A stretch of 64,000 bases of DNA from NCBI RefSeq assembly GCF_000378825.1, contig NZ_KB900388.1, forward strand, positions 1,934,501-1,998,500, read 5' to 3'. This document shows, one piece after another, positions 28,873-36,926 of this stretch. The notes under the pieces were generated by a model. The model made no database searches, was not told where the DNA came from, and worked only from the letters and a program-made list of their open reading frames with translations. This DNA is from Salinispora vitiensis (GTDB taxonomy: Bacteria; Actinomycetota; Actinomycetes; Mycobacteriales; Micromonosporaceae). Numbering within the stretch: position 1 is the first letter of the stretch; each line of letters opens with the position of its first letter. Made by a program: the position numbers and the translations under genes.

Positions 28873-29502
28873 ATGCCGCAGTACGCCCGATCGGAGCGGA
28901 AGACGCTCGCCGACCTAATGCAGACGCTGGGACCGGACGCACCGACGCTCAACGCGGGTTGGACCACCCGGGATCTCGCCGCCCACCTGGTGCTGCGGGA
29001 ACGCCGCCCAGACGCGGCCGGCGGCATCCTGTTGCCGCCGCTGCGCAGGTACGCCGAACAGGTCCGCCAGAAGCTCGCCGCCCGCCCTTGGGAGAGCCTG
29101 GTTGACCAGGTACGCCGGCCGCCGGTGTGGAGCCCGATCAGCAATCCGCTGCTCGACGAGGCGGTCAACACGATGGAATTCTTCATCCACCATGAGGACG
29201 TTCGCCGGGCACAAGCCGACTGGCAGCCCCGCGACCTGCCGGCGGGGCTGCAACAGGCGCTGTGGAAGCGGGCAGCGGGGCTGGCCCGGCTGACGCTGCG
29301 CCGCTTTCCAGCCGAGGTGCGGGTCCAGGCTCCGGGGTACGGGCAACGAGCCGCCGGTCGGGGTGGCGAGCAGCTCCGGCTGGTGGGTGCCCCCGGTGAG
29401 CTGGTGCTCTTCCTGAGCGGACGGCAACGGGCGGCGCGGGTGCAGCTCGACGGCCCGGCGGGCCCGGCTGACCGGCTGCGCGACGCCCGGTTGGGGCTCT
29501 GA
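28873..29502 (+). CDS. DinB-like metal-binding protein (TIGR03085 type)
   Basis: The 209-residue protein belongs to the DinB/mycothiol-dependent isomerase-like superfamily. The first helix has WTTRDLAAHLVLRERRPDAAGG, giving one metal-ligand His, and NTMEFFIHHEDVRRAQ gives the others. The C-terminal third is a small beta-rich domain with Arg and Gly. Members often use mycothiol or bind Zn/Ni, but no substrate is known for this subgroup. It is divergent from the ABC exporter pair, with 129 bp between. Confidence 0.82.
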   Translation: MPQYARSERKTLADLMQTLGPDAPTLNAGWTTRDLAAHLVLRERRPDAAGGILLPPLRRYAEQVRQKLAARPWESLVDQVRRPPVWSPISNPLLDEAVNTMEFFIHHEDVRRAQADWQPRDLPAGLQQALWKRAAGLARLTLRRFPAEVRVQAPGYGQRAAGRGGEQLRLVGAPGELVLFLSGRQRAARVQLDGPAGPADRLRDARLGL

Positions 29503-29590
29503 CCGCCTCCGCGCGGGCCGAGAATTCCACCAACCAGCCGTACCTGACCGCACCGAGGCCGGGACGCGTTCGCGCGGGCGCTGCGCGGGT

Positions 29591-31048
29591 TCAGGCGATG
29601 ACCGCCGGCTCCGACCACTGCGGCCGGCCGCCGCGGTCCAGGTCGTAGCGGACGGCGGCGATCCGGTTAACCGCCTCCACCAACTCCGCGCCGGGCAGGG
29701 TGAACGGCAACCGCAGGAAGCGCTCCAGCGTCCCGTCCAGGCCGAACCGGGGGCCGGGGGCGAGGCGTACGCCCGCCTGCTCGGCGGCGCGGGCGAGTGC
29801 GCTGGACACCGGACCGTCGAGCTCCGCCCAGAGGGTGACTCCGCCGTGCGGTACGGTCACCCGCCACTCGGGCAGGCGCTCGGCGAGGGCACCGAGCAGG
29901 ACGTCCCGCTGGGCGGTGAGCTGGGCTCGCCGGGCCGCCACGATCGCCGGCCGCTGCGCCAGTAGGTGGACGGCGACCAACTGGTCCAGTACCGGACTCG
30001 CCATGTCCACCCCGACTCGCACGGCGGCGAGCCGCTGCACCTGTGGCGCGGAGGCACGGATCCAGCCGATCCGCAGCCCGCCCCAGTACGCCTTGCTCAT
30101 CCCCCCGACGGTGAGCACCCGGGAGTGTCGGTCGAAGCTGGCCGTGGGCGGAGGCATCACCCCACCGGCCAGAGATAAGTCCACGAAGGACTCATCGATC
30201 ACCAGTTCGGAACCGACGGCGTGAGCGGTGGCGACCACGCGCTCCCGCAGCTGGGCCGACATCAGGTGGCCGGTCGGGTTCTGGAAGTCGGGGATCAGGT
30301 AGGCCAGCTTGGGTCGCCCCTGCCGGAGAGCGCCGAGCAGGAGCTCAGCGTCCCAGCCGGGGGAATCCGGGGCGAGTCCGTGGGTGTTGATGCGGGCCCG
30401 GCGGGCGTGCAGCGCGGCCAGGGCGTTCGGGTAGCTGGGCGCCTCCACCAGGACGCTGCCGCCCGGACCGTGGGTGAGACGAAGCACCAGGTCCAGGGCG
30501 TGCTGCGTGCCGTTGGTGACCATGACCTGCTCGGGTGAGGTGGGTAGGCCCCGTTCGTCGTACGTGCGGGCGATGGCCTCCCGCAGTTCGCTGATACCGG
30601 TCGGGTGGTAGCCCGCCCCACCCAGATAGCGGGGCAGGTCCGCGGCGGCGGCTTGGGCGGCGGGCAGCAGCTCAGGCGGGGCGGCCAGGGCCGCAACGCC
30701 AAGATCGAGCATTTCGCGGTCGTCGAGCGGGGTCCAGAGGCCGCTCCCCGCCATCCGATGGTTACCGGGGAGCATGGTCCAGCTGCCGGCACCTCGCCGG
30801 CTGGCGAGGTGGCCGCTGTCCCGGAGTTCCCGATACGCCGCGGTGACCGTGGTGCGGCTGATCTGGAGGGCCTCGGCCAACTCGCGCTCGGCCGGCAGGC
30901 GGGAGCCCAGCGGAAGCCGCCCGTCGGCAAGCAGCCCCCGGACGGCGGCGGCCAGTGCCGCGTAGTCGGGGCTGCGCCGGCGACCGGGGAGCGCATGCCA
31001 CTGGCCGAGCAGCCGGGTTAATTGGTTTCCGCGGATCTGACTCGCCAT
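29591..31048 (-). CDS. MocR-family regulator (GntR HTH fused to aminotransferase)
   Basis: The 485-residue protein has an N-terminal winged helix of GntR type (DGRLPLGSRLPAERELAEALQISRTTVTAAYRELRDSGHL, about residues 40-85). An aminotransferase-like fold follows, with VTNGTQHALDL, PDFQNPTG and the PLP Lys in GGMSKAYWGGLRIGW. Such proteins sense PLP or an aldimine and act as regulators, not enzymes. The ATG has GGAG 7 nt upstream. It is divergent from a YczE-like gene, the arrangement of the YczR/YczE pair, and should control that gene and itself. Confidence 0.92.
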   Translation of the reverse strand: MASQIRGNQLTRLLGQWHALPGRRRSPDYAALAAAVRGLLADGRLPLGSRLPAERELAEALQISRTTVTAAYRELRDSGHLASRRGAGSWTMLPGNHRMAGSGLWTPLDDREMLDLGVAALAAPPELLPAAQAAAADLPRYLGGAGYHPTGISELREAIARTYDERGLPTSPEQVMVTNGTQHALDLVLRLTHGPGGSVLVEAPSYPNALAALHARRARINTHGLAPDSPGWDAELLLGALRQGRPKLAYLIPDFQNPTGHLMSAQLRERVVATAHAVGSELVIDESFVDLSLAGGVMPPPTASFDRHSRVLTVGGMSKAYWGGLRIGWIRASAPQVQRLAAVRVGVDMASPVLDQLVAVHLLAQRPAIVAARRAQLTAQRDVLLGALAERLPEWRVTVPHGGVTLWAELDGPVSSALARAAEQAGVRLAPGPRFGLDGTLERFLRLPFTLPGAELVEAVNRIAAVRYDLDRGGRPQWSEPAVIA

Positions 31049-31108
31049 GGGGCCACTCCACCAAAATTGGCTCTACTGGTTGCCTGACTGGTTACTAGAT
31101 TGGCATCC
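31049..31108. promoter_or_regulatory. Divergent MocR/YczE promoter region with direct repeats
   Basis: The 60-bp gap contains ACTGGTTGCCTG followed directly by ACTGGTTACTAG, and two copies of ATTGGC (31066 and 31099), with a third just inside the yczE reading frame. Repeated TTGGC/TTGG elements fit MocR binding. A candidate -10 TAGATT (31096-31101) lies 7 nt before the yczE GTG, suggesting leaderless transcription. Confidence 0.55.
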
Positions 31109-31750
31109 GTGCAACAGATTGGCAATCTCAGCTACCGGCCCGCGCGACGGCTGACCCAGCTCTACGCTGGGCTCGGCCTCTATGGCGTGAGCATGGCCCT
31201 GTTGATCCGCTCCGGCCTCGGCCTGGACCCCTGGGACGTCTTCCACCAAGGGATCGCCGGGCACACCGGGCTCTCCTTCGGCACGGTGACCATCGCGGTC
31301 GGGGCGCTGGTGCTGCTGCTGTGGATCCCGCTACGGCAGCGGCCGGGCCTCGGCACGGTCAGCAATGTGGTGGTGGTCGGGCTCGTGGTGGACGCCACCC
31401 TCGCCCTACTACCGGCGGACCTGCCACTCGCCACCCGAACCGCCCTACTCGTCGGCGGGATCGTCGCCAACGGCACGGCGAGCGGACTCTATCTCGGCAC
31501 CCGGCTCGGACCCGGCCCCCGCGACGGCCTGATGACCGGCTTCGTCGCCCGCCGGCCACGATTCTCGATCCGGCTGGTCCGCACCACCATCGAGGTCGCC
31601 GTACTGGGGCTGGGCTGGCTGCTCGGCGGCGCGGTCGGCCCCGGCACGGTGGCGTATGCCCTGACCATCGGCCCGCTGACCCAGTTCGTGCTGCCCCGCG
31701 TGACGGTCCCTCCTCCGCCCAACCCCGCCCCAGTCCCGGCTCCCGGTTGA
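31109..31750 (+). CDS. YczE/YitT-type integral membrane protein
   Basis: The 213-residue protein has about five hydrophobic segments and the family motif ALLIRSGLGLDPWDVFHQGIAGHTGLSFGTVTI, where small residues and DPWDV recur in YczE homologues. The C-terminus is Pro-rich. The GTG is preferred; a TTG three codons upstream lies within the promoter. Function is unknown, but the pairing with a MocR regulator hints at a role linked to PLP or an amine-type solute. Confidence 0.85.
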   Translation: MQQIGNLSYRPARRLTQLYAGLGLYGVSMALLIRSGLGLDPWDVFHQGIAGHTGLSFGTVTIAVGALVLLLWIPLRQRPGLGTVSNVVVVGLVVDATLALLPADLPLATRTALLVGGIVANGTASGLYLGTRLGPGPRDGLMTGFVARRPRFSIRLVRTTIEVAVLGLGWLLGGAVGPGTVAYALTIGPLTQFVLPRVTVPPPPNPAPVPAPG

Positions 31751-31893
31751 GCCGTGTGCTCCCGCGCACCGTTCCCGTCCCGCCCGACCCCCAGCGGCTG
31801 TCCGGCTCACCGCTAGCGACGCAAAGGAGGACCCGTTGTAGCCCAATGGGAGGAGGTGTTTCCTTTCCAGCGCGGGGTCGGCACAATCTGGCC

Positions 31894-32355
31894 ATGGGGG
31901 AGAAGCAATGGCAGTGGACGGACGCTTGGATCTTCGTTTCGTTGGTGATCGCACACGGTGCCGGCCGGCACCGTCGCGCAGCATCCAGCCGGCGGCCGTT
32001 AGGGGTCCGGCTCACCGATGTTCTCTCCACCGCCGACCACCTCAACCGCGCGATCCCCGACCGGCAGGAGGTCGAGGTGGCGGTCCGCCGGTTGGTCGGC
32101 ACCGGCCTGGTCAGTGTCACCGACGGCTGGTTCCGGATCACACCGGCGGGGGAACAGCTCTGGCGCACCCGTCCCCACGCCGGCCTGGCCACCACGGTCG
32201 ACACGGTGCAGGGCGTGTTGAGCCGCCGGCACACCCCGGGTGACGCGGACTGGCAGCTGGACGAAGCCGAGCACGCGGCGGCGGTCCAGGAGTACGCGGT
32301 ACGTTCCATGCCGACGCGGCGAGAATCTCCCAAGGACCACGCCCGCCGGGACTGA
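31894..32355 (+). CDS. Hypothetical protein with winged-helix-like fold
   Basis: The 153-residue protein starts GEKQWQWTDAWIFVSLVIA, then has LTDVLSTADHLNRAIPDRQEVEVAVRRLVGTGLVSVTDGWFRITPAGEQLWR. That second part reads like a winged helix (helix, recognition-type helix, then beta wing). From memory, similar proteins occur in Micromonosporaceae without assigned function. No ribosome site precedes the ATG; CACAAT 6 nt upstream may be a -10 for a leaderless transcript. An in-frame ATG 16 codons upstream is less likely. Confidence 0.7.
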   Translation: MGEKQWQWTDAWIFVSLVIAHGAGRHRRAASSRRPLGVRLTDVLSTADHLNRAIPDRQEVEVAVRRLVGTGLVSVTDGWFRITPAGEQLWRTRPHAGLATTVDTVQGVLSRRHTPGDADWQLDEAEHAAAVQEYAVRSMPTRRESPKDHARRD

Positions 32356-32450
32356 CCGGCACCGCCCGCCCACTGACCAACGCAGCCCGCCCACTGACCG
32401 ACCGTGGCCCGCCCGCTGACCGACCGTGGCCCGCCCGCTGACCGGCGCCA
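32341..32450. repeat. Short tandem repeats, 21-23 bp units
   Basis: Copies of GCCCGCCC(A/G)CTGACC begin at 32364, 32385, 32407 and 32429, with a diverged copy at 32341. The last three are nearly identical (GACCGTGG between two of them). They fill the gap between the winged-helix gene and hisF, where the two genes converge, and may terminate transcription. Confidence 0.75.
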
Positions 32451-32504
32451 GCACCCAGCCCGATTCGGTGGCCGCGCAGCCCGCGCACCTGCCGGCGAGG
32501 CGGG

Positions 32505-33272
32505 TCAGCAGACCGGGTGACCGCCCTCGCGCAGCGCGTCCTTGACTTCACCTACGGTGAGTTGGCCGAAGTGGAACACACTCGCGGCGAGCACTGCGTC
32601 GGCCCCGGCGTCGATCGCCGGCGGGAAGTGACCCGCCTCCCCCGCGCCCCCGCTGGCGACCACCGGCACGTTGACCACCGCCCGCACCGCGCGAATCAGC
32701 TCCAGGTCAAACCCGGTCTTGGTGCCGTCGGCATCCATCGAGTTGAGCAGGATCTCACCCGCGCCCAGCTCGGCGCCGCGCCGCGCCCAGTCGATGGCAT
32801 CGATGCCGGTGCCACGCCGGCCGCCGTGCGTGGTCACCTCGAACCCGCTGGTGGTGGCGTCGGCGGAGGCGCGCCGCACGTCGAGGGAGAGCACCAGCAC
32901 CTGCCGGCCGAACCGCTCCGCGACCTCAGCGATCAGCTCGGGGCGGGCGATCGCGGCGGTGTTCACGCCGACCTTGTCCGCGCCCGCGCGCAGCAGCGCG
33001 TCAACGTCGCTGACCTGCCGCACCCCACCACCGACGGTGAGCGGCACAAAGACTGACTCCGCGGTACGGCGGACCACATCCAGCATCGTGCCGCGGTCGC
33101 TCACCGAGGCGGTGACATCCAGAAACGTCAGCTCGTCCGCGCCGGCCCGGTGGTACGCCGCGGCCCGCTCCACCGGGTCACCCGCGTCCCGCAGGTCGCG
33201 GAAGTTGACGCCCTTGACCACCCGCCCGGCGTCCACGTCAAGGCAGGGAATCACGCGTACGGCCAGGGACAT
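32505..33272 (-). CDS. hisF: Imidazole glycerol phosphate synthase, cyclase subunit
   Basis: The 255-residue TIM barrel makes imidazole glycerol phosphate and AICAR with ammonia from HisH. The first catalytic Asp is in [19 protein letters not shown]; the second lies in [17 protein letters not shown]. Phosphate-binding GGGVR and [11 protein letters not shown] are present. It is detached from both neighbours of the usual his order: a marR/oxidoreductase pair lies upstream before priA, and about 10 kb of other genes lies before hisI. Confidence 0.97.
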   Translation of the reverse strand: MSLAVRVIPCLDVDAGRVVKGVNFRDLRDAGDPVERAAAYHRAGADELTFLDVTASVSDRGTMLDVVRRTAESVFVPLTVGGGVRQVSDVDALLRAGADKVGVNTAAIARPELIAEVAERFGRQVLVLSLDVRRASADATTSGFEVTTHGGRRGTGIDAIDWARRGAELGAGEILLNSMDADGTKTGFDLELIRAVRAVVNVPVVASGGAGEAGHFPPAIDAGADAVLAASVFHFGQLTVGEVKDALREGGHPVC

Positions 33273-33383
33273 GTCGCCAGCCTAGCCAACCCAATCCGCC
33301 GGTGGTCGTCGTGTGCGGCCGGCCACCGGCGGATCGCATTGCCGAAGGTCTGCCCTACCGCCGAGCCGCGGCGGGACGCCGGC

Positions 33384-34388
33384 TCACACCCGGACCAGCA
33401 TCTTGCCGAGGTTCTCACCGCGGAGCATGCCCAGGAAGGCGGCCGGGGCGTTCTCGATGCCGTCAATGATCGTCTCGTCGTAGCTGAGCTTGCCGTCGCG
33501 CAGCCAACCGCCGACCTCCTCGGCGAACTGCTTGCCCAACTGCCCGTAGTCGGAGACGATGAAACCGCGCAGGGTGAGCCGCTTGCTGATGATCATCGTC
33601 AGGTTTCGCGGGGCTGCCGGCGGCTCGGCCGCGTTGTACTGCGCGATCATCCCGCAGATCGCGGCCCGGCCGTTCGGCCGCATCGCACCGATCGCCGCCT
33701 CCAGGTGCTCGCCACCCACGTTGTCGAAGTAGACGTCGATCCCATCCGGCGCGGCGGTGCGCAGCGACTCCAGTACCGGGCCGTCGTGGTAGTCGAAGGC
33801 GGCGTCGAAGCCGAGCGCCCGCAGCCGCTCGACCTTGGCCGGCGAGCCGGCGCTGCCGACCACCCGGCCGGCGCCGCGAAGTTTGGCGATCTGGCCAACC
33901 ATGCTCCCCACCGCACCGGCCGCACCGGAGACGAAGACGGTCTCCCCCGGCTGCATCGCGGCGACCTCGAGGAGTCCGGCGTACGCGGTGAGCCCGGTCA
34001 TTCCCAGCACCCCGAGGTAGGTGCTGACCGGGGCGAGGGCCGGGTCGACCTTCCGGACGGTCGCTGCGTCCAGCAGCGCGTACTCCCGCCAGCCGAGCGA
34101 GTGGAACACCGTGTCGCCGGGGGCGAAGCCGTCGGCCTCGCTCGCCACCACCTCGCCGACCGCCCCACCCTCGAGCGGCGCGTCCAGCGCGAACGGCGGT
34201 ACGTAGGAGGCGACATCATTCATCCGCCCCCGCATGTACGGGTCGACGGAGATAAAGGTATTCCGCACCACGAGCTGGCCCGGGCCCGGGGTGGGGATCT
34301 CGGTGGAGACCAACCGGAAGTTCTCCTCGGTCGGCCACCCCTGCGGCCGCGAGGCCAGCTGAATCTCACGGTTGGCGGTCTTACTCAT
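33384..34388 (-). CDS. NADP-dependent oxidoreductase (zinc-free MDR family)
   Basis: The 334-residue protein is a medium-chain reductase like prostaglandin/leukotriene reductase and CurA. It shows NTFISVDPYMRGRM near the N-terminus, GMTGLTAYAGLLEVAAMQPGETVFVSGAAGAVGSMVGQIAK for NADP(H) binding, and IDVYFDNVGGEHLE. No zinc ligands are seen. Likely activity is reduction of alpha,beta-unsaturated carbonyls. It begins 5 nt after the marR stop, so the two are one operon; the regulator's Cys suggests induction by electrophiles or peroxides. Confidence 0.9.
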   Translation of the reverse strand: MSKTANREIQLASRPQGWPTEENFRLVSTEIPTPGPGQLVVRNTFISVDPYMRGRMNDVASYVPPFALDAPLEGGAVGEVVASEADGFAPGDTVFHSLGWREYALLDAATVRKVDPALAPVSTYLGVLGMTGLTAYAGLLEVAAMQPGETVFVSGAAGAVGSMVGQIAKLRGAGRVVGSAGSPAKVERLRALGFDAAFDYHDGPVLESLRTAAPDGIDVYFDNVGGEHLEAAIGAMRPNGRAAICGMIAQYNAAEPPAAPRNLTMIISKRLTLRGFIVSDYGQLGKQFAEEVGGWLRDGKLSYDETIIDGIENAPAAFLGMLRGENLGKMLVRV

Positions 34389-34393
34389 GGTCG

Positions 34394-34843
34394 CTACTGC
34401 TCCTTGTGTTGGTGGATCGCGCTGGTGATCCGGGTGAGGGTGTCGCGCAGGACGACGAGATCGTCCGCGCTGAGCCCGGTCGCCTGGGCCAGCTGGCGGG
34501 GAACGTCGGCCAACCGCCCACGCAGGGCCCGCCCCGCCGGGGTCAGCTCCACCGCCACCCGTCGTTCATCGGCCGGCGACCGCCGCCGGATTACCAGGCC
34601 CGCCGCCTCCAGCCGCTTGAGCAGTGGGGAGAGCGTTCCGGAGTCCAGCTGCAGCCGGGCGCCGAGGCCGGAGACCGTCGGCGGCTGCTCCTGCTCGCCC
34701 TCCCAGAGCACCAGCAGCACGAGATACTGCGGATAGGTCAGCCCGAACTCGGCGAGGATGGGCCGGTAGACATCGACCATGGCCCGTGAGGCGGTGTAGA
34801 GCGCGAAGCACACCTGCCGCCGCAGCACCAGATCATCGGTCAC
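34394..34843 (-). CDS. MarR/OhrR-type redox-sensing regulator
   Basis: The 149-residue winged-helix protein resembles OhrR: Cys12 in RRQVCFALYTASRAM lies where OhrR has its peroxide-sensing Cys, with Tyr residues nearby. The DNA-binding part is VSGLGARLQLDSGTLSPLLKRLEAAGLVIRRRSPADERRVAVELT. GTG is the start and no ribosome site precedes it; a promoter ends 6 nt upstream, so translation is probably leaderless. A 46-bp palindrome covers the promoter and implies autoregulation. The co-transcribed gene is a reductase, not ohr. Confidence 0.92.
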   Translation of the reverse strand: MTDDLVLRRQVCFALYTASRAMVDVYRPILAEFGLTYPQYLVLLVLWEGEQEQPPTVSGLGARLQLDSGTLSPLLKRLEAAGLVIRRRSPADERRVAVELTPAGRALRGRLADVPRQLAQATGLSADDLVVLRDTLTRITSAIHQHKEQ

Positions 34844-34850
34844 CGCAAAA

Positions 34851-34896
34851 GCGTAGCCCGCAGTTTAGTTGTGCACAACTAAACTGCGGGCTACGC
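34851..34896. promoter_or_regulatory. 46-bp perfect palindrome over the marR promoter
   Basis: Two exactly complementary 23-bp arms are centred at GTG|CAC (34873/34874), with the core TTTAGTTGTGCACAACTAAA. On the minus strand TTGTGC and TACGCT stand 17 bp apart as -35 and -10, and the marR GTG begins 6 nt beyond the -10. A dimeric MarR protein bound here would block RNA polymerase. Confidence 0.8.
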
Positions 34897-34997
34897 ACCC
34901 TGCTGGCTCCGCAACCACCGGTTCGAGGGTCGACACACCAAGCCGCCGGGCCAACGAAGCCGGCGGGCCGCTGCGCGGCAGGGGCGCCGGGATGAGA

Positions 34998-35723
34998 TCA
35001 GGCGTCGGCCAAGGTCCGCAACGCCTCGGCCACCGTGAAGGCACCCGCATACAGCGCCTTACCGGCGATGACCCCCTCCACCCCGACCGGCTCCAGGGCG
35101 GCCAGCGCACGCAGGTCGGCCAGGGTCGAGACGCCACCGGACGCGATCACCGGAGCGCTGGTGCGGGCGCAGACCTCCCGAAGCAGCTCCAGGTTCGGCC
35201 CGCGCATCGTGCCGTCCTTGGTGATGTCGGTAACCACGTACCGGGACGCGCCGGCCCGGTCCAGCCGCGCCAGCACCTCCCACAGGTCGCCGCCGTCCCG
35301 GGTCCAGCCCCGGGCCGAGAGGGTCTGCCCGCGCACGTCGAGGCCGATCGCCACCCGGTCGCCGTACTCGCCGCAGATCCGATCGCACCACTCGGGATCC
35401 TCCAGCGCGGCGGTACCGATATTGATCCGAGCGGCCCCGGTGGCCAGCGCGGCCCGCAACGACGCGTCGTCCCGGACTCCACCGGAGAGCTCCACCCGCA
35501 CGTCCAGGCGACGCACCACCTCGGCGAGCAGCTCCGCGTTTGAGCCCCGACCGAAGGCCGCATCCAGGTCAACCAGGTGAATCCACTCCGCCCCGTCCCG
35601 CTGCCAGGCCAACGCGGCGTCGAAGGGATCACCGTAGCTGGTCTCGCTACCGGCGGCGCCCTGCACCAACCGGACCGCTTGCCCGTCAGCGACATCAACG
35701 GCGGGCAACAGGGTGAGGCTCAC
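34998..35723 (-). CDS. priA: Bifunctional phosphoribosyl isomerase (HisA/TrpF)
   Basis: The 241-residue TIM barrel matches actinobacterial PriA, which isomerises both ProFAR (histidine) and PRA (tryptophan). The first catalytic Asp is in [18 protein letters not shown]; the second half has [16 protein letters not shown] and [11 protein letters not shown]. No trpF gene is seen near trpC or trpE, in keeping with the dual role. GTG start with GAGGAG 7 nt upstream. It lies 16 bp after a small membrane-protein gene. Confidence 0.95.
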   Translation of the reverse strand: MSLTLLPAVDVADGQAVRLVQGAAGSETSYGDPFDAALAWQRDGAEWIHLVDLDAAFGRGSNAELLAEVVRRLDVRVELSGGVRDDASLRAALATGAARINIGTAALEDPEWCDRICGEYGDRVAIGLDVRGQTLSARGWTRDGGDLWEVLARLDRAGASRYVVTDITKDGTMRGPNLELLREVCARTSAPVIASGGVSTLADLRALAALEPVGVEGVIAGKALYAGAFTVAEALRTLADA

Positions 35724-35739
35724 AGCACATCTCCTCGGA

Positions 35740-36063
35740 TCAGGAACGACGGTCCAGGGCGATCACCACGATCGCCGGCAGTACGAGCAGCAGGAGCACG
35801 ACCAGCCCGAACCGCAACGCAATATCATCTACTAGGGTCCAGATCATCAGGATCACGGCCACCGTCGACAGCACGATCGCGGCGCGTTCACCCCGGGTTC
35901 GCCGGGGCAGCCGGCCGATCCGCCCCCGGCGTACCGTCGGAGTCAGCCGACGAAGCAGCGCCCGCCGCCGGGCTTGCCGGGCGAGCCGCCGCTCCCGCAC
36001 CGCCCGCCGCTGCGCTGCCTCCGCCTCCCGAGCAGCCCGACGCCGCGCCCGCTCCTTACTCAC
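35740..36063 (-). CDS. Small basic membrane protein in the his operon
   Basis: The 107-residue protein has a very Arg-rich N-terminal half ([29 protein letters not shown], likely helical). Two membrane helices follow ([18 protein letters not shown] and [19 protein letters not shown]), ending DRRS. The GTG overlaps the hisH stop (GTGA), so it is translationally coupled to hisH and placed before priA. Comparable hypothetical proteins occur in actinobacterial his operons. No enzymatic motif is seen. Confidence 0.8.
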   Translation of the reverse strand: MSKERARRRAAREAEAAQRRAVRERRLARQARRRALLRRLTPTVRRGRIGRLPRRTRGERAAIVLSTVAVILMIWTLVDDIALRFGLVVLLLLVLPAIVVIALDRRS

Positions 36064-36725
36064 CGACGCCCCCCAGCAGCAGGGCCGGTCGCCGGCTGGA
36101 CGCTCGACGAAAGCGTGCTCAACCAGTTGCGCAGCAGCGCGGCACCAGCATCGGCGGACTTCTCCGGATGGAACTGGACGGCGCTGAGTGGACCCCGTTC
36201 CACGGCCGCCACGAACTCCGCCCCGTGGTGGGCGGTAGTCACGGTGACACCGGCAGCGGCCAACGCGGCCACCCCGGCCGCCGCGTATGAGTGCACAAAA
36301 TAGAACCGGCTCTCGGCCAGGCCGGCGAAGAGCACCGAATCGGCCGGCGGAGCGACCGTGTTCCAGCCCATGTGCGGCAGCCGCGCGGCGGGGAGTTGCC
36401 CCACCTGCCCGGGCAGCAACCCAAGACCATCGGTCACCACACCGTGCTCGGCACCGCGCTCGAAGAGCACCTGCATCCCGACGCAGATGCCGAGCACCGG
36501 ACGGCCGGTGGCGACCCGCTCGACAATCACCGGACCGGCGCCCAACGCCGCTATTCCCGCCATGCACGCGGCGAAAGCCCCGACCCCGGGGACCACCAGG
36601 CCGTCCGCCTCGGCAGCGGCGGCCAGATCGTCGGTCACCGTCACCTCCGCGCCGGCCGCCGCGAGGGCACGCTCCGCGGAGCGAAGATTCCCCGACCCGT
36701 GGTCCAACACCACGACCCTGCTCAC
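36060..36725 (-). CDS. hisH: Imidazole glycerol phosphate synthase, glutaminase subunit
   Basis: The 221-residue class I amidotransferase supplies ammonia to HisF. It has VVLDHGSGNLRSAERAL, the nucleophilic Cys in RPVLGICVGMQVLFE, HMGWNTV, and the His/Glu pair in VQFHPEKSADAG. The C-terminal 20 residues ([15 protein letters not shown]) are an extension. The GTG has GGAGG 5 nt upstream and overlaps the stop of a 57-codon gene. Confidence 0.95.
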   Translation of the reverse strand: MSRVVVLDHGSGNLRSAERALAAAGAEVTVTDDLAAAAEADGLVVPGVGAFAACMAGIAALGAGPVIVERVATGRPVLGICVGMQVLFERGAEHGVVTDGLGLLPGQVGQLPAARLPHMGWNTVAPPADSVLFAGLAESRFYFVHSYAAAGVAALAAAGVTVTTAHHGAEFVAAVERGPLSAVQFHPEKSADAGAALLRNWLSTLSSSVQPATGPAAGGRR

Positions 36726-36895
36726 GCGCCCTCCCCCGGCAGCAACCACAGGCCCCCGGCGACCGCCGCCAACATGGCCAGCGCCGCGGTGGTCAGCACC
36801 GCACCACGCGGCGCCCCCTGCCGGTGCAACGAGACCACCCCGCCGACCAGTACCCCGGCCAGAATCAGCAACAGAGTCGGTAGCACCCCACCCAT
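36722..36895 (-). CDS. 57-residue two-helix membrane protein in the his operon
   Basis: This small gene lies between hisB and hisH. The product MGGVLPTLLLILAGVLVGGVVSLHRQG... has two hydrophobic segments (residues 3-22 and about 34-52) joined by a short basic loop. The ATG has GGAGG 10 nt and GGTGG closer upstream. The stop overlaps the hisH GTG (GTGA), which supports translation of this frame. I do not know its function. Confidence 0.7.
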   Translation of the reverse strand: MGGVLPTLLLILAGVLVGGVVSLHRQGAPRGAVLTTAALAMLAAVAGGLWLLPGEGA

Positions 36896-36926
36896 CAGCG
36901 CCACCCTCCACTCACGACCACGGTCC

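Noticed and set aside
31846..31893. Upstream ATG extending the winged-helix-like protein by 16 residues
   Set aside because: Its GGAGG lies too far upstream, and the extra residues do not resemble the rest of the protein.
22782..32504. Accessory block considered as a prophage or integrative element
   Set aside because: No integrase, transposase, tRNA target or flanking repeats were seen, and base composition looks like the rest.
34851..34896. 46-bp palindrome considered as a terminator for a plus-strand gene
   Set aside because: No plus-strand gene ends there, and the promoter elements and marR start are placed precisely at its edge.
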